NCBI GenBank assembly: GCA_036768485.1
Contig: JAVLUZ010000401.1
Coordinates: 124,001-188,000 of the forward strand
Length of the DNA stretch: 64,000 nt
Source of the DNA: Mermis nigrescens
Taxonomy: Eukaryota > Nematoda > Enoplea > Mermithida > Mermithidae
Direction of reading: 5' to 3'
Both the position numbers and the translations under genes were made by a program. The notes under the pieces are model-generated. The model did no database searches, was not told where the DNA came from, and worked only from the letters and a program-made list of their open reading frames with translations. Shown piece by piece: positions 33,701-40,994 of the stretch (positions within the stretch are counted from its first letter, which is position 1; each line of letters begins with the position of its first letter).

Positions 33701-36380
33701 ATTAGAGAATTAACTTGTCAGCGATATGTTTACATATGTACGTATGTGAGAGCCAAAAATGTATAGAGATACAATTATAAGTTTGTCACAACAAAATTTC
33801 ATATATGTCATCATACGTGATTTTTAAATGAGAGTCGGAGGAGGGAGTTCACCCGACCCAAGCAATTCTTTCACCCTCTAGAATTCACGATTTTCCAAAA
33901 AATTCGTGGAAAAGGCGCCGTTATGAGCATTTTTGCTCAAAAGTCACAATATAATCAAATTTTTCTGATATTTCTTCAAAATGTATTGTTGTTACGCTCT
34001 GGAAAGATAGATAACACATTGTCAGAAACGCCAAGACAGGCTTTTGGCGCGTATCCACCGGTTTTGAGCTCAAAACAGTACTTTTAAATAATTTTTAGGT
34101 CTCCTATTAAAATTCCCATGCTCTGCTCAGCTCATGTCTGGCTAAGTCTGTTTACTATAAGAGTTACTGCTTTCTGAAAAAACCTATAACAATCCCATTG
34201 TGACTTGTGCCACCTGCATGCGTAAATTTCAATTTCGCTCTCGAACTTTATTATTAGTAAGCTGAAAAAACCAATACTTGAGTAAATTTCATAGATTTAG
34301 ATACACTTAAAAACCCAAAAAACACCGTTTTATCATGTAAAATGTGCTTAGAAACAAATCAAAAAGGGACTCATTTTACAAATTTAGGGTGATTCCCCTT
34401 GAAATAATGGTATGGGTCTATCAATAAGAGATTTTCGCTGATTCCGTAACCTTTCCTTCTCCTCCTAACCGCCGACAGAGTTCTCTATAATACGAAGGTG
34501 GATGCTTAGCCACAACAAATGGAGTAAATTCCACCGATCCATCGTTATCATCGTCATTGTAATCGATTTTGGCAAAATTTTGTTCTCTCGTCTTCCATCC
34601 GACTTTATCCGTGTTTCGAAGCCCACTACTAGAAGGCAATTGGTCACTGAAAGATAGAAGCATGGCTTGACTACCGCGCGAATTTAAAATGTCTATCTAA
34701 CAAAATTCATTTACCGTAGGAGGAATATAATTATAGCGAAACGCTTATGAAACAGAAATGTATGTAAAGATGTCGTAAGTCTTTAGGCTAATGCTCTGAA
34801 AAGCTAGGAAAATTTCGTTGAGCAATACGCAAGTGGAAAAGTTAATTTTTGGTAACTTTTCTAGAAGTTCTCCACCAGACATGCATCTGGGGGTCCTGGG
34901 TCTACACACCCCCGCCGGAATGGAAAAAATGGCTCATTTTCTGAGAAAAATGAGGCAAAATAAAGGCCAAAATGGATGAAAATTGAGAATTTTCTTTAAA
35001 AGTGCAAGCACAGCCAAATTACGTGGTTAATCGTATATGTACGTCGACTCTAATTACTTATATAACTAAAATGCGACATAGGAAAAAAGGTCGCGGTGAA
35101 CTTCTAGAGAAGTCCGATTTCTGAGCAAAATTTCACAATTCCTCCTAAATTCAGTTATTTGTAAGGAAAAAGCAGTGATGTCCGAGGCAACAACTGAGGG
35201 ATATTGGTATATCGGAGAATTCAGATGTTGCTTTTCGAAAATAACCTTTATCTGTCCTAATTTAATAATATTTAAGTAAATTGAGTGATACTAGATCTTG
35301 TTCCACGAAGGGTATTGACGTTATTGAACAAACATATTATTAACCCTACCGATATCCAGGCAAGCTATAACTGAAAAAGTCAGTGCAATAACCTCTATCG
35401 CAATATAATCCACTACGGCCTTCCTCTAGTCATTTATTAAGAAATAATGAGCTAAAAACTGAAGAAAAAATTGTAACTTGCATATTTTGTGTAGAAGTTC
35501 CATTTAACCGTATTCTCTGAATATGACGATTAATGGGCGCTCCAGAAGATCGTCGTGAGACGCGCGATGGTTGTGCTTTTGTAAATAAAGGAAAATTTCG
35601 CTGCTCATGGTCCTTTGCGCTTTCATGCAGCATAGATATAGTTGCACCGAAATAATTTTCAAAAGGCGGTCGCGTAAAAGCAAAAGCCTGCGAAATTGCA
35701 TCAATGGTAAAAAGAGCTTGCACAGCATGTAATAAGTAGGTTGTTAGCCTGACTAAACGGAAATGCATACATTATTTAATTCATTAGTTGCTTCCTCCTT
35801 TGATAAATTTTTGGCAGGGAAGTAGTTAAAACTTTTTATCAATCCCACTTTGTTAGGAGTTTTCGAAAGTTGACATTCATCCTTTTATCAGTCTGTTTGC
35901 TTGTTTTAAAGATGGCACCTAATCAAACCAATGAACCAGCTTTCACTGATCCAAATTTAATAATGGTATTACGTCTGACACAAGCTTCTAACTTCGTATT
36001 GCACTCGATTGATCATATACAGAAATAGAAGGTACCTAAGCAAAATAATATAGCTAAGATAAATATCGAAAGGTTAGCAAAAAACGTAAAATTCGATGAT
36101 CATTTGCGCAAGCCAAAAAGTATGCTTATTGCGAAAGAGTTGATATTTTTCATAAGAATTGACGAAAACAAAAGAGTAAACAATAGAGCACGATGAAAGT
36201 AGCGAACATTATTATTTCTAAGTACCTATACTGTCAGAATTAACTTTCCTGCCACCATTACGAATACTTAGCGAAAAAACCACAGAAAACTAGTAAAGTG
36301 AAACAGTTAAAGCATGCATGCACATGTCAGTTACTTACTCTTCTGGACAATATATCGCGTCCAAGGGCTAATTTGGCCAT
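9476..36380 (-). CDS. PTCD1: PTCD1-like mitochondrial pentatricopeptide-repeat protein, whole gene span (multi-exon)
   Basis: Exons, 5' to 3' on the minus strand: 36339-36380, 35478-35687, 34451-34696, 29460-29597, 27182-27372, 25981-26119, (gap), 22574-22826, 21231-21459, 19903-20019, 18187-18381, 9476-9730. All recognised junctions are GT-AG and phases fit from exon to exon, except that the piece after exon 6 was not found. The protein starts with a short basic leader suited to mitochondrial import, followed by degenerate PPR units (for example VRPEKFNYITVI and VQPDLKFFSSLL). The run DKEAGF..AL and the C-terminal W-E-K-P segment match what I recall of animal PTCD1, a matrix RNA-binding protein linked to mitochondrial tRNA-Leu and 16S rRNA handling. 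Family assignment is from remembered conservation; exon structure is read directly. Introns of up to 8 kb are packed with mobile elements. Confidence 0.8.
10304..10522 (-). mobile_element. hAT-like MITE family A, copy 2, exact 8-bp TSD
   Basis: Ends are 'catacgtgggc' and the inverse 'cacacctgggc'. It is flanked on both sides by GTAAAATG (10296-10303 and 10523-10530). It interrupts the left arm of the long-TIR element; the right arm gives the empty site 'ggggtgtaaagtgtgaaa', which confirms both insertion and duplication. Confidence 0.9.
10901..11064 (+). pseudogene. Acidic C-terminal peptide remnant inside the long-TIR element
   Basis: In frame after a TAA at 10898, it reads RKHEKREAIVPTGTDEDD, then an acidic run with DDEADDVEDT, ending HSECFDN and a stop. 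Upstream in the same frame is CHLCNRAIQGRLQLKCEDCP, a Cys pattern that could be part of a zinc-binding domain. It may be the tail of a transposon-encoded protein. No family recognised. Confidence 0.25.
12955..14660 (+). repeat. Repeat R1, copy 2 (in PTCD1 intron)
   Basis: Direct copy of 1-1856, with the same internal units, the same 'gtgtaaa' density and the same terminal near-palindrome at 14623-14647 ('taggtagacgctaacgcg' then 'ctaccta'). The 3' ends align with each other. The element class is unknown; the terminal hairpin recalls Helitron ends, but the CTRR end is not consistent between copies. Confidence 0.75.
15008..16492. mobile_element. hAT-like element H, exact 8-bp TSD
   Basis: Ends are CAGTGATCGTATGGGGA and, inverted, CAGTGATCGTACGGG. 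Both sides carry GCGTGAAG (15000-15007 and 16493-16500). C-rich and G-rich blocks ('gaccccgaccccg', 'ccgaccgggggtgaaaat') lie just inside the ends. An F-family element (15681-16129) is nested in the middle. No transposase frame was recognised, so it is non-autonomous. Confidence 0.9.
15681..16129. mobile_element. hAT-like element family F, copy 1 (nested in H)
   Basis: Starts CAGTGTTTTTTTGTA and ends in 'gtacaaaaaaaacac'. Flanks CACAGAAT and CGCGGAAT agree at 6 of 8 positions. The interior has 'ctttgtacatgtacaaa' palindromes and 'ggcgcttcgcgcc' (15904-15916) plus a diverged copy near 15810. Confidence 0.75.
16600..17095. repeat. Diverged MITE remnants (families B and G)
   Basis: An end like family B ('aacccccacgcccatgtg') at about 16718-16736 is followed by G-family interior sequence ('aaaatgaaggcaaaaaat', 'aattttggctcagaaaagc'). 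Edges are eroded and no target duplication was seen. Confidence 0.5.
17197..18032 (+). mobile_element. Non-autonomous PIF/Harbinger element with TAA TSD
   Basis: The ends GGGCCATATCACAG and (inverted) GGGCCGAATCACAG are bounded by TAA on both sides (17194-17196, 18033-18035), the 3-bp target duplication typical of PIF/Harbinger. Subterminal DNA is full of 'aggtaaggtaa' motifs, and the left end is partly duplicated ('gccatatcacagaagg' again at about 17281). It carries a short transposase remnant at 17416-17613. Confidence 0.85.
17416..17613 (+). pseudogene. Harbinger transposase N-terminal fragment
   Basis: Sixty-five codons beginning MDLIEFLDDASENVEDLFF, with YNDQQFYMLYRFSKVNAHRL. The 'D..F...FR.SK.....L' arrangement matches the N-terminus of HARBI1-type nucleases, but the catalytic DDE domain is absent. 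It lies inside a short Harbinger element and stops after YLKQRP. Confidence 0.65.
18187..18381 (-). CDS. PTCD1: PTCD1 exon 11 (PPR repeats)
   Basis: Sixty-five codons, phase 0 to phase 0, acceptor AACTTTCAG and donor AAA|GTGAGG. It reads ASNFTPNLRMFRNLLNNAL, then FHVKPNAALLTVLETKI, the last PPR units. It ends in a Lys-rich run. Confidence 0.85.
19903..20019 (-). CDS. PTCD1: PTCD1 exon 10 (PPR repeat)
   Basis: Thirty-nine codons, phase 0 to phase 0, acceptor TTTCTTCAG and donor AAG|GTAAGT. It begins NCLDDIRRHKLTPDYRTF and ends LTLLRDMK. It lacks a Met and is read only from the splice sites and PPR pattern; it joins exons 9 and 11 exactly. Confidence 0.85.
20785..21175 (+). repeat. MITE family C, copy 1
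   Basis: 'gcagagcatgggaattctgg' start, 'ggcgcgaagcgcc' at 20985-20997, and an end in 'aagatcatgtat'. It matches 56580-56983 through most of its length. It lies in PTCD1 intron 9, about 55 bp past the exon 9 donor. Confidence 0.75.
21231..21459 (-). CDS. PTCD1: PTCD1 exon 9 (PPR repeats)
   Basis: Acceptor TCTACTCTAG. One base closes the previous codon, then 76 codons from LSLLGDLNGLLEQMKRSN to RRASRNDSLGAL, donor TTG|GTATGG (phase 0). It contains two PPR units with the usual P-D at repeat boundaries (VQPDLKFF, VLPDIEFY). A C-family MITE lies about 55 bp past the donor. Confidence 0.85.
22574..22826 (-). CDS. PTCD1: PTCD1 exon 8 (low-complexity linker)
   Basis: The frame is open to 23028, but the pyrimidine-rich stretch ending CGTTTAG suggests an acceptor with the exon starting at 22826 (two bases, 83 codons, two bases). 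The peptide is Gln, Ser and Asn rich and ends NLDAIDLMATDERTIK. The donor CAA|GTAATA leaves AA, completed by the A that opens the next exon. The 3' boundary is well supported; the 5' boundary is inferred. The exon before it was not found. Confidence 0.55.
24646..24870. repeat. MITE family G remnant
   Basis: Starts 'catagatgtatagcacggtc', like the G-family terminus at 27145, with a shared interior of Ser/Phe-free AT-rich DNA ('gcctt...aaaatatgtcatttt'). The other end is eroded. Confidence 0.4.
25087..25365 (+). repeat. hAT-like MITE family A, copy 3
   Basis: 'cacacgtgggcgtgggg' start and '...gctgcctaagtatg' end. The body has 'accgaaatacccccagaat' and 'ggataatgctcgatgag'. Flanks GGTATTAC and GGTAACCC are only partly alike. 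Confidence 0.65.
25981..26119 (-). CDS. PTCD1: PTCD1 exon 6 (PPR repeats, acceptor abutting a MITE)
   Basis: One base completes the split Lys codon, then 46 codons run from HGDIESVFKLADHMVKDGW to DKEAGFLLALQ, ending at donor CAG|GTGATT (phase 0). The acceptor CTCTTAAG lies inside the 8-bp target-site duplication of a D-family MITE (26128-26339). The DKEAGF..AL run is the strongest PTCD1 signature here. Confidence 0.85.
26128..26339 (-). mobile_element. hAT-like MITE family D at the PTCD1 exon 6 splice acceptor
   Basis: Ends are CATAAATGTGAC and (inverted) CATACATGTAAC. Flanks CTTAAGAG (26120-26127) and CTGAAGAG (26340-26347) agree at 7 of 8 positions and fit the hAT target pattern nTnnnnAn. 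On the minus strand these flanks read CTCTTAAG and CTCTTCAG; the first is the acceptor used for exon 6 and the second looks like the ancestral acceptor, now 212 bp further upstream. Confidence 0.88.
26536..26806 (-). repeat. MITE family C, copy 2 (inverted)
   Basis: Reads inverted: 'ttcggtgcttcgcgcc' palindrome remnant near 26540, 'gaacatcgtcagaaacgcc', and the end 'gaattcccacgctgtgctg'. It contains an internal ~20-bp duplication ('aaaattggactcccctga'). Confidence 0.65.
26911..27145. mobile_element. hAT-like MITE family G
   Basis: Ends CAGACATCCTCG and (inverted) CATAGATGTACAGC. Flanks AGCACGAC and AACATGAC agree at 6 of 8 positions. The interior 'ttgaggtaattttggc' is shared with 16920-17000 and 49770-49800. 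It lies 37 bp beyond the PTCD1 exon 5 donor. Confidence 0.65.
27182..27372 (-). CDS. PTCD1: PTCD1 exon 5 (PPR repeats)
   Basis: Acceptor AATATAG and donor GCAAA|GTAAGG. It gives 63 codons plus two bases of a split Lys codon. It reads IRTAGYQPGPHTITSLMNAC and later IYFAAMKCFA, typical PPR helices. A G-family MITE ends 37 bp beyond the donor. Confidence 0.85.
27470..28365. repeat. Region of repeated YTAAAAAACC motifs in both orientations
   Basis: Motif forms of 'cctaaaaaacc' occur near 27476, 27818, 27836, 27968, 27986 and, inverted ('ggttttttag'), near 28291, 28308 and 28348. The bulk orientation switches near the right end, suggesting a degraded inverted-repeat element. No coding frame was seen. 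Confidence 0.4.
29460..29597 (-). CDS. PTCD1: PTCD1 exon 4 (PPR repeats)
   Basis: Forty-six codons, phase 0 to phase 0, acceptor ATATTTAG and donor AGAAAG|GTTATC. It reads IAEAVAVVEKRMVEDR, then VRPEKFNYITVIHILAKAG, a clear PPR helix pair. It continues exon 3 without a phase break. Confidence 0.8.
31390..31920. repeat. Stacked family D MITE copies
   Basis: Two to three head-to-tail D-type units, each with 'aaaatggccg', 'gcgctttttggctattttt' and a C-rich 'cttaccccccc' block. The boundaries 'aaccatacatgtaac' and 'ccatcatgtatg' are visible. Confidence 0.6.
32220..32460. repeat. Repeat with perfect GGCGCGAAGCGCC palindrome
   Basis: The palindrome at 32271-32283 is followed by 'ggaaaaatttcgatatttt', and the end 'caatctatgctcatgtgtgg' resembles MITE termini. 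The interior differs from families A-G, so it is another family sharing the palindrome. Confidence 0.5.
32888..33270 (-). repeat. MITE family C, copy 3 (inverted)
   Basis: Starts 'catacatgatcttagg', contains 'ttcggcgcttccgcc' near 33047 (palindrome short of two bases) and 'gcatagtcagaaacgcc', and ends 'cagaattcccatgcag'. It closely matches 56580-56983 in reverse. Confidence 0.7.
33845..34140 (-). repeat. MITE family C, copy 4 (inverted, diverged)
   Basis: Contains 'aaaattcccatgctctgct' at the right end, 'cattgtcagaaacgcca' and 'gttatgagcatttttgctca'. The palindrome is lost. Confidence 0.55.
34451..34696 (-). CDS. PTCD1: PTCD1 exon 3
   Basis: Eighty-two codons from acceptor TTTGTTAG to donor AAAG|GTTACG, phase 0 at both ends. 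An acidic stretch (DYNDDDNDGS) is followed by HPPSYYRELCRRL, the helix leading into the first PPR array in this family. Confidence 0.7.
34860..35180. repeat. MITE family G-like remnant
   Basis: 'cagacatgcatctgggggtc' start and 'aatgaggcaaaataaaggcc' interior as in the 16800-17000 region. The right edge is unclear. Confidence 0.45.
35478..35687 (-). CDS. PTCD1: PTCD1 exon 2
   Basis: Seventy codons between acceptor TTTCGCAG and donor CAA|GTTACA, phase 0 at both ends. The peptide begins AFAFTRPPFENYFG and is rich in Arg and Ser (PSRVSRRSSGAP), like a processed mitochondrial N-terminus before the repeats. The frame stays open upstream to an ATG at 35768, so the 5' boundary is not certain. Confidence 0.6.
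36339..36380 (-). CDS. PTCD1: PTCD1 exon 1 (start codon, mitochondrial leader)
   Basis: The ATG opens 14 codons, MAKLALGRDILSRR, ending at a strong donor (AGA|GTAAGT). The basic, hydrophobic peptide suits a mitochondrial presequence. It joins in phase 0 to the acceptor at 35687. The alternative start is an ATG at 35768 inside a longer open frame reading into exon 2; I prefer this one because of the strong donor and the fitting phase. Confidence 0.55.
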
Positions 36381-36636
36381 ACGAACGATATCCTCAAAAC
36401 AGCATGAATGTTCAAACAAGCAGGAGAAATAAATTTATGAAACAGTAAATGCATTGCACATGATGTGCTCGTTGACTTCTTGCATCATGGAATTATATGA
36501 AAGAAACCGAACGATTTAGAAAAATTTTTTATTCGTTCTAGTTAGAGACATGTTACAACACGAGGACAGAGGCTTATTTTTCATGTTCTAAACACTGTTC
36601 ATAAACTTGCACGTTCTAAACGTATCCATGTAATCA

Positions 36637-36859
36637 GACATGTAACTGGGGGATGGAGGATGGGACCAACACCCAAAGTTGGTCGTCTCCCATCCCTCAA
36701 AGTAAAAAAATTTTCGACCCTCCCCCCGATTTTTGTAAAAACTTGCGATTTTTAGCCATTTTTAAGTGTTTTTTGGCCAAAAATCTGAGGTCATTTACCC
36801 CCTCCCTCTAAAAAATGGTCGAGGACCTCCTCCCGAAATTTCGAGCCCTTACATGTATG
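36637..36859. mobile_element. hAT-like MITE family D
   Basis: Ends CAGACATGTAACTGGGGG and (inverted) CATACATGTAAGGGC. Flanks CATGTAAT and CAAGTACT agree at 6 of 8 positions. The interior has 'aagttggtcgtctcccatcc' and 'tttttaagtgttttttggcc'. Confidence 0.65.
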
Positions 36860-36932
36860 CAAGTACTTACGATTTCTTCTAATGACACGGAACAATTTCA
36901 AAGATAACAAGAATATGGTATATACTGACAAG

Positions 36933-37083
36933 CATACATGGGCGGCGACCAAATTCTGAGGAGTCTGCGTGGTACAAAACTGGAAAAAAATCCCAAAAAC
37001 ATGCCGAAAATTCTATCCTGGGGTCTAAAGATTTTTGATGACCTACCGGATTCTGAAGGTCTTAACCCCCACGCCCATGTATG
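36933..37083 (+). mobile_element. hAT-like MITE family B, exact 8-bp TSD
   Basis: A 151-bp element with ends CATACATGGGCGG and (inverted) CATACATGGGCGTG. CTGACAAG occurs directly on both sides (36925-36932 and 37084-37091), fitting nTnnnnAn. It is the cleanest example of the group. Confidence 0.92.
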
Positions 37084-38025
37084 CTGACAAGGGACATTAT
37101 TTTAATATCAAAAGTAGCACGAAACCATTCAAATTTGAGTTAGGCATGCAGAACGTATTAAATTTTTCGCCGAACTTATTGTTTCGGTTCTCATAAATCG
37201 CTCAAAACCGTTCAAGTTTATGAAGAACGTGTCAAATTTTTCACGCCGAATCACATTTTTTGTATTGTCTATCTTTGCAAAGCACAATGATTGAATACAA
37301 AGACAAAAGATAAGAAACTGTTTATCGATTGGATGATGAGAAGTCAATTGTTCAGATAGTGCTTTATATCCAGTATTCCCGCACAATGAATGAATGACCA
37401 CTATCCTATCATCATAACACAGTTGGGGAAATCAAGAGTGGATGTATTTTACTCATTCGCAATTCGGATTAAATTTAATGAAAAAGCTATCTAATAAATG
37501 AAACATATGTTGTTTTATCCACAAAGATTTTGTGCACTAATTAAGATTTCGTGGGCAAAAACATATTAATAAACAGTGTTCAACATTTTTCTTATTTTCG
37601 AACGGAAATCCTGAAAATTGCTTTTTATAAGTGAGACTACAATAGAGCTCTTATAATTTTAATCATTCTGACCTTCCCTCTAGCCTACATTTTCCGAACC
37701 TTTCCAGCATTTTGCAACGGCTTTACGAGTCATACACTAATTAAAATTTCGAAAAATTATATACCTACGGGGTTTTCGTGCCAAATTTTTGAATTTATGA
37801 CAGAAATGATTAGGTAGCAACTGAAATAAAAGGCGAAGGAATGCTATTTTGCGCCTAAAGAACTTAAATTTCGTTGTCTCTGGCAGCCTCGGGTTCCCGT
37901 CTCCTAAACCGATATTCGCATCCGCCAGTGGTGGTAAAACGTCCTATGGAGACATGTACTAACAATTATACCTCTGCTGCGCTTAAATCTCCTTACTGAA
38001 TAAGTTAGGTACCTACCATAGGTGG

Positions 38026-38245
38026 GCAGCACCGAAATTCTGGAGGGATGCAAGATTTTTCAAAGGTAAAAAAATGGTGGTATGGCGAAAAAGCACCATT
38101 TTTTATTAAATCTCATCGAGCAATAGCCATTGGCATCAAAAAATTGCGAAAAAAACAAAGAAAACCTTTAAAAATTGAATTCTGATGGGTGGGGCGTATT
38201 TTGTTTTTTGGTGTTGGGGTGCATACCCCAAACCCCCCACATGTG
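38026..38245 (-). mobile_element. hAT-like MITE family A, copy 4 (inverted)
   Basis: Ends CATAGGTGGGCAGC and (inverted) CACATGTGGGGGG. Flanks agree at about 6 of 8 positions (GTACCTAC and GCCCCTAC). Interior 'caatagccattggcatc' and 'attgaattctgatgggtgg'. Confidence 0.65.
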
Positions 38246-39319
38246 GCCCCTACTCGACTTATATAAAACGAAGATCGGCCGTACGAACTTCATCGCATGG
38301 AACAGAGAAGGACAACAAAGACATCCTAGAGTAATTAACTGCGCACAGAAAAAGCCGGTGCCATTTTTGAGCTTCATAATAATACGAGTTTGATCTTTTG
38401 CAATGCTAAATTTTTATAGCTTTTTACGCTTTAAAACGCAGCAAATGTTTGATAGTATATACGACAAACATAGAGCAAGGCACAAAAGCTTTTGAACTTA
38501 GGAAGCACGGAAATTAACTTTACATAGAAAGCTACTTTCCGCCGTTTATCGAGCTCTATCCACTGACATTTACGCTTGGCTTGAGAACAAAATTTTCCAA
38601 AATGAAAAATTGGGTTGAAGCAAAATGTTAGGATTCCTTCGCAGATCCATTATCCAAAAACCCCCACACGCCACGACAGTCCTTGTAGGTATCAAACAAA
38701 AAGACTTCACATTTTGCCGAAAAGGAGTGTTCCTAAATAGCAGTATCGTACTACATGTACTCAACTCTTTGGTGAAATTGTTCATTGACAAAAAATAATT
38801 TATTCAAATAATATAACATTTCCCATCGACCAATCGCACAACTCGTAAAAATGGATATGTATCGAAGTAAACATCGCAGTGGTATATTGTACTGTATATA
38901 ATAGAACCATTTCATATCAAAAATGCAAAAAAATTATTCCAATAACAAATCGACCACCATTAATAAGGCAGATATAGCACGGCTAGTTAATCACTTTGTC
39001 AAATCAATATTTCATATCAATCGCTGGTAGTAATTTTCCCCTGCATTCGCCAAATCCAACTTTATACCCTTCTCCGTCACACCATCCTACGATAAATACT
39101 ATATATTTGCATAGGTACATTTACTCGTAGATCAGTTTGAAAATTATGTCAATCACACACCGGCCTAAGTGCTTGCATTAATAAAAAGTATTGGCTACCA
39201 TTCATTCAAATAAAAGATGCAATAATTATGTATCATCCGTGTTTAAATGGAAAGAATGTATATAAATAGCAGGAAAATACATAGAAAAACTAAAGAAGCG
39301 ATCAAACACATACATATCC

Positions 39320-39690
39320 ACAGGGCCGTATTTAGGGGGACGGCCCCCCCTCTTTGTCGAAAATTTTCTTGAAAAGTAAGATAATGCACGGAAAGATAGA
39401 AAAATTGCCTGTCTTTAGGGCAAAATCTTCAGACTTTCGGCGTTTCGCGCCAGATGTGAAGTATTTTCTATAATTTTGACTCGAGCGCGACCAAAAAAAA
39501 CACTTTTTATAGGATTTTGAGTAAGAAAAAAATTTTTAAAAAAAGTTTGAATTTTATGATCTTAATGGATAGAGCATGCCGAAAAACGTCGAAAAAATGC
39601 GGTTTTTGCGAGCAATCCCGACGAATTTCCCGAGATACAGACCCATTTATGTGGGATCCGCCCCCTCCTTGGCCAAATCCTGGATACGGG
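39320..39690. mobile_element. hAT-like MITE family E, copy 1
   Basis: Ends CAGGGCCGTATTTAGG and (inverted) AGGCCCGTATCCAGGATTT, a terminus type common in hAT elements. Interior 'ataatgcacggaaagatag' and a diverged palindrome 'ggcgtttcgcgcc' near 39438. No exact target duplication found. Confidence 0.65.
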
Positions 39691-40400
39691 CCTTTAATGT
39701 ACACATATCTATTGTAACACAAATAATTACAAAATATGCCAAATGAATTGTTAAAAAACATATTTTCGAAAGAATATTATAAAACAGATGTAACACCACT
39801 GAAATTAGTCACTGGATGATAAAATCCGAATGACGCATAGCGAAGCAAATTCAATACTGAAAATTGCATAAATAATTTGACTAGCGATGGCCTTGTACGC
39901 AATTTAGGCGGTTTTCACTCCCCACCTCCACACAAAGTTTTTCACCCCACCAAAGAATTTCAGATTTATAAAAAAATCGTAGAAATGTCCTGTTTTGAGC
40001 GTTTTCAGCGATGTTCAAGAATGCCAGTTTTTTGGAGCCTCGCGTCAAAAAGCCATATGTTTGACTTTGTTTTATTAGATTTGTCGAATTTTTCTACAAA
40101 GCCTTTTAATGTTTTTATCGCCTAAGACCAAAGGGAATCGTCAGACACTTTAGCAAAATTTATTTAATTTCACCCCCTCCCCTGCATGGCGATAGCACTT
40201 CAAAATACGAATGATGCCACTTGCCACCAAAAATCTGTATGTACATGTACGCCATGCGCTGCTAATTGTTTATCTAAGCAAGCAAAATGGAACGTAAAAG
40301 AAAACAATATATAACAAAATTTATGAAAAGTAGCATAACTATACAGAATCTCTGTAGGAAAGAGAGAGCAATAACAAAATTTGAGAATATGTAGCATGAT

Positions 40401-40735
40401 CAGGCCCGTATCCAGGATACGGCCTGGGGAGCGGGAGCGGACCCAAGGTAAAATGGCCTTTATCTCGGAAAATTCGTCGGGATGGCCCGCAAAAATCGCG
40501 TTTTTTTGGCGTTCCTCGACATGCTCTATCTATCAAGATCCTAAAATTCGAACTTGTTCTAAAAAATTTTTAGGCCTTTAAAAAGTGTCATTTGCTTGCG
40601 CTTGGGCTAAAATGATAAAAAATACATCACAGCCGGCGCGAAGCGCCGAAAATTTGAAGGTTTCACGTCAAAGACATTCGATTTTTCCACCTTTCCGTGC
40701 ATTATCTTAAAAGGCGTTTAAATTCAACAACGTAA
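40401..40735. repeat. MITE family E, copy 2 (3' eroded)
   Basis: Starts CAGGCCCGTATCCAGGATAC, has a perfect GGCGCGAAGCGCC at 40635-40647 and ends in 'tttccgtgcattatctt'. It stops about 40 bp before FAH exon 10. Confidence 0.6.
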
Positions 40736-40774
40736 TTTACCTTATGATCTCCAAATATTGCACAAAATATTTAC

Positions 40775-40994
40775 CAGTTAGGATAACTTCATCACCGTCT
40801 TCTAAAAATTTTCTTGTCTCTCCGTTTCCCAAGTCAACAGGTTTAGTGCCTCGCCAGCTTAGTTCTAACATGGAACCATAGGAGCCTGGTTCAGGACCCG
40901 ATACTGTGCCAGAGCCCATTAAGTCACCGGGAAGCACGTTGCATCCATTGATGGTTTGATGCGCCAGCTGCTGCTTCTGGGTCCAGTACATATT
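40775..40994 (-). CDS. FAH: FAH exon 10
   Basis: Acceptor TTCTCTTAG and donor ACTG|GTAAAT. Seventy-three codons plus one base: [39 protein letters not shown] and [18 protein letters not shown]. It holds the substrate-binding SGT and SGPEP motifs. The next, terminal exon was not found. Confidence 0.94.

Larger units (their letters stand above)
29598..34450. other. PTCD1 intron 3
   Basis: No exon seen. It contains AT microsatellite (29945-29985), F-like 'tacatgtacaaagacgtc' sequence (30565-30620), stacked D units, the 32.2-kb palindrome repeat and two C copies. Confidence 0.6.
37092..40774. other. Spacer between PTCD1 and FAH exon 10
   Basis: Should hold the FAH terminal exon and both the FAH 3' end and the PTCD1 promoter, but none could be pinned down. 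Occupied by family A and E elements and unclassified AT-rich DNA. Confidence 0.5.

Noticed and set aside
37865..37935. Possible FAH last exon on the minus strand (ANIGLGDGNPRLP-like)
   Set aside because: Spacing and key Cys of the family C-terminus are missing, and nearby 'ccgccagtggtgg' is a repeat-type sequence.
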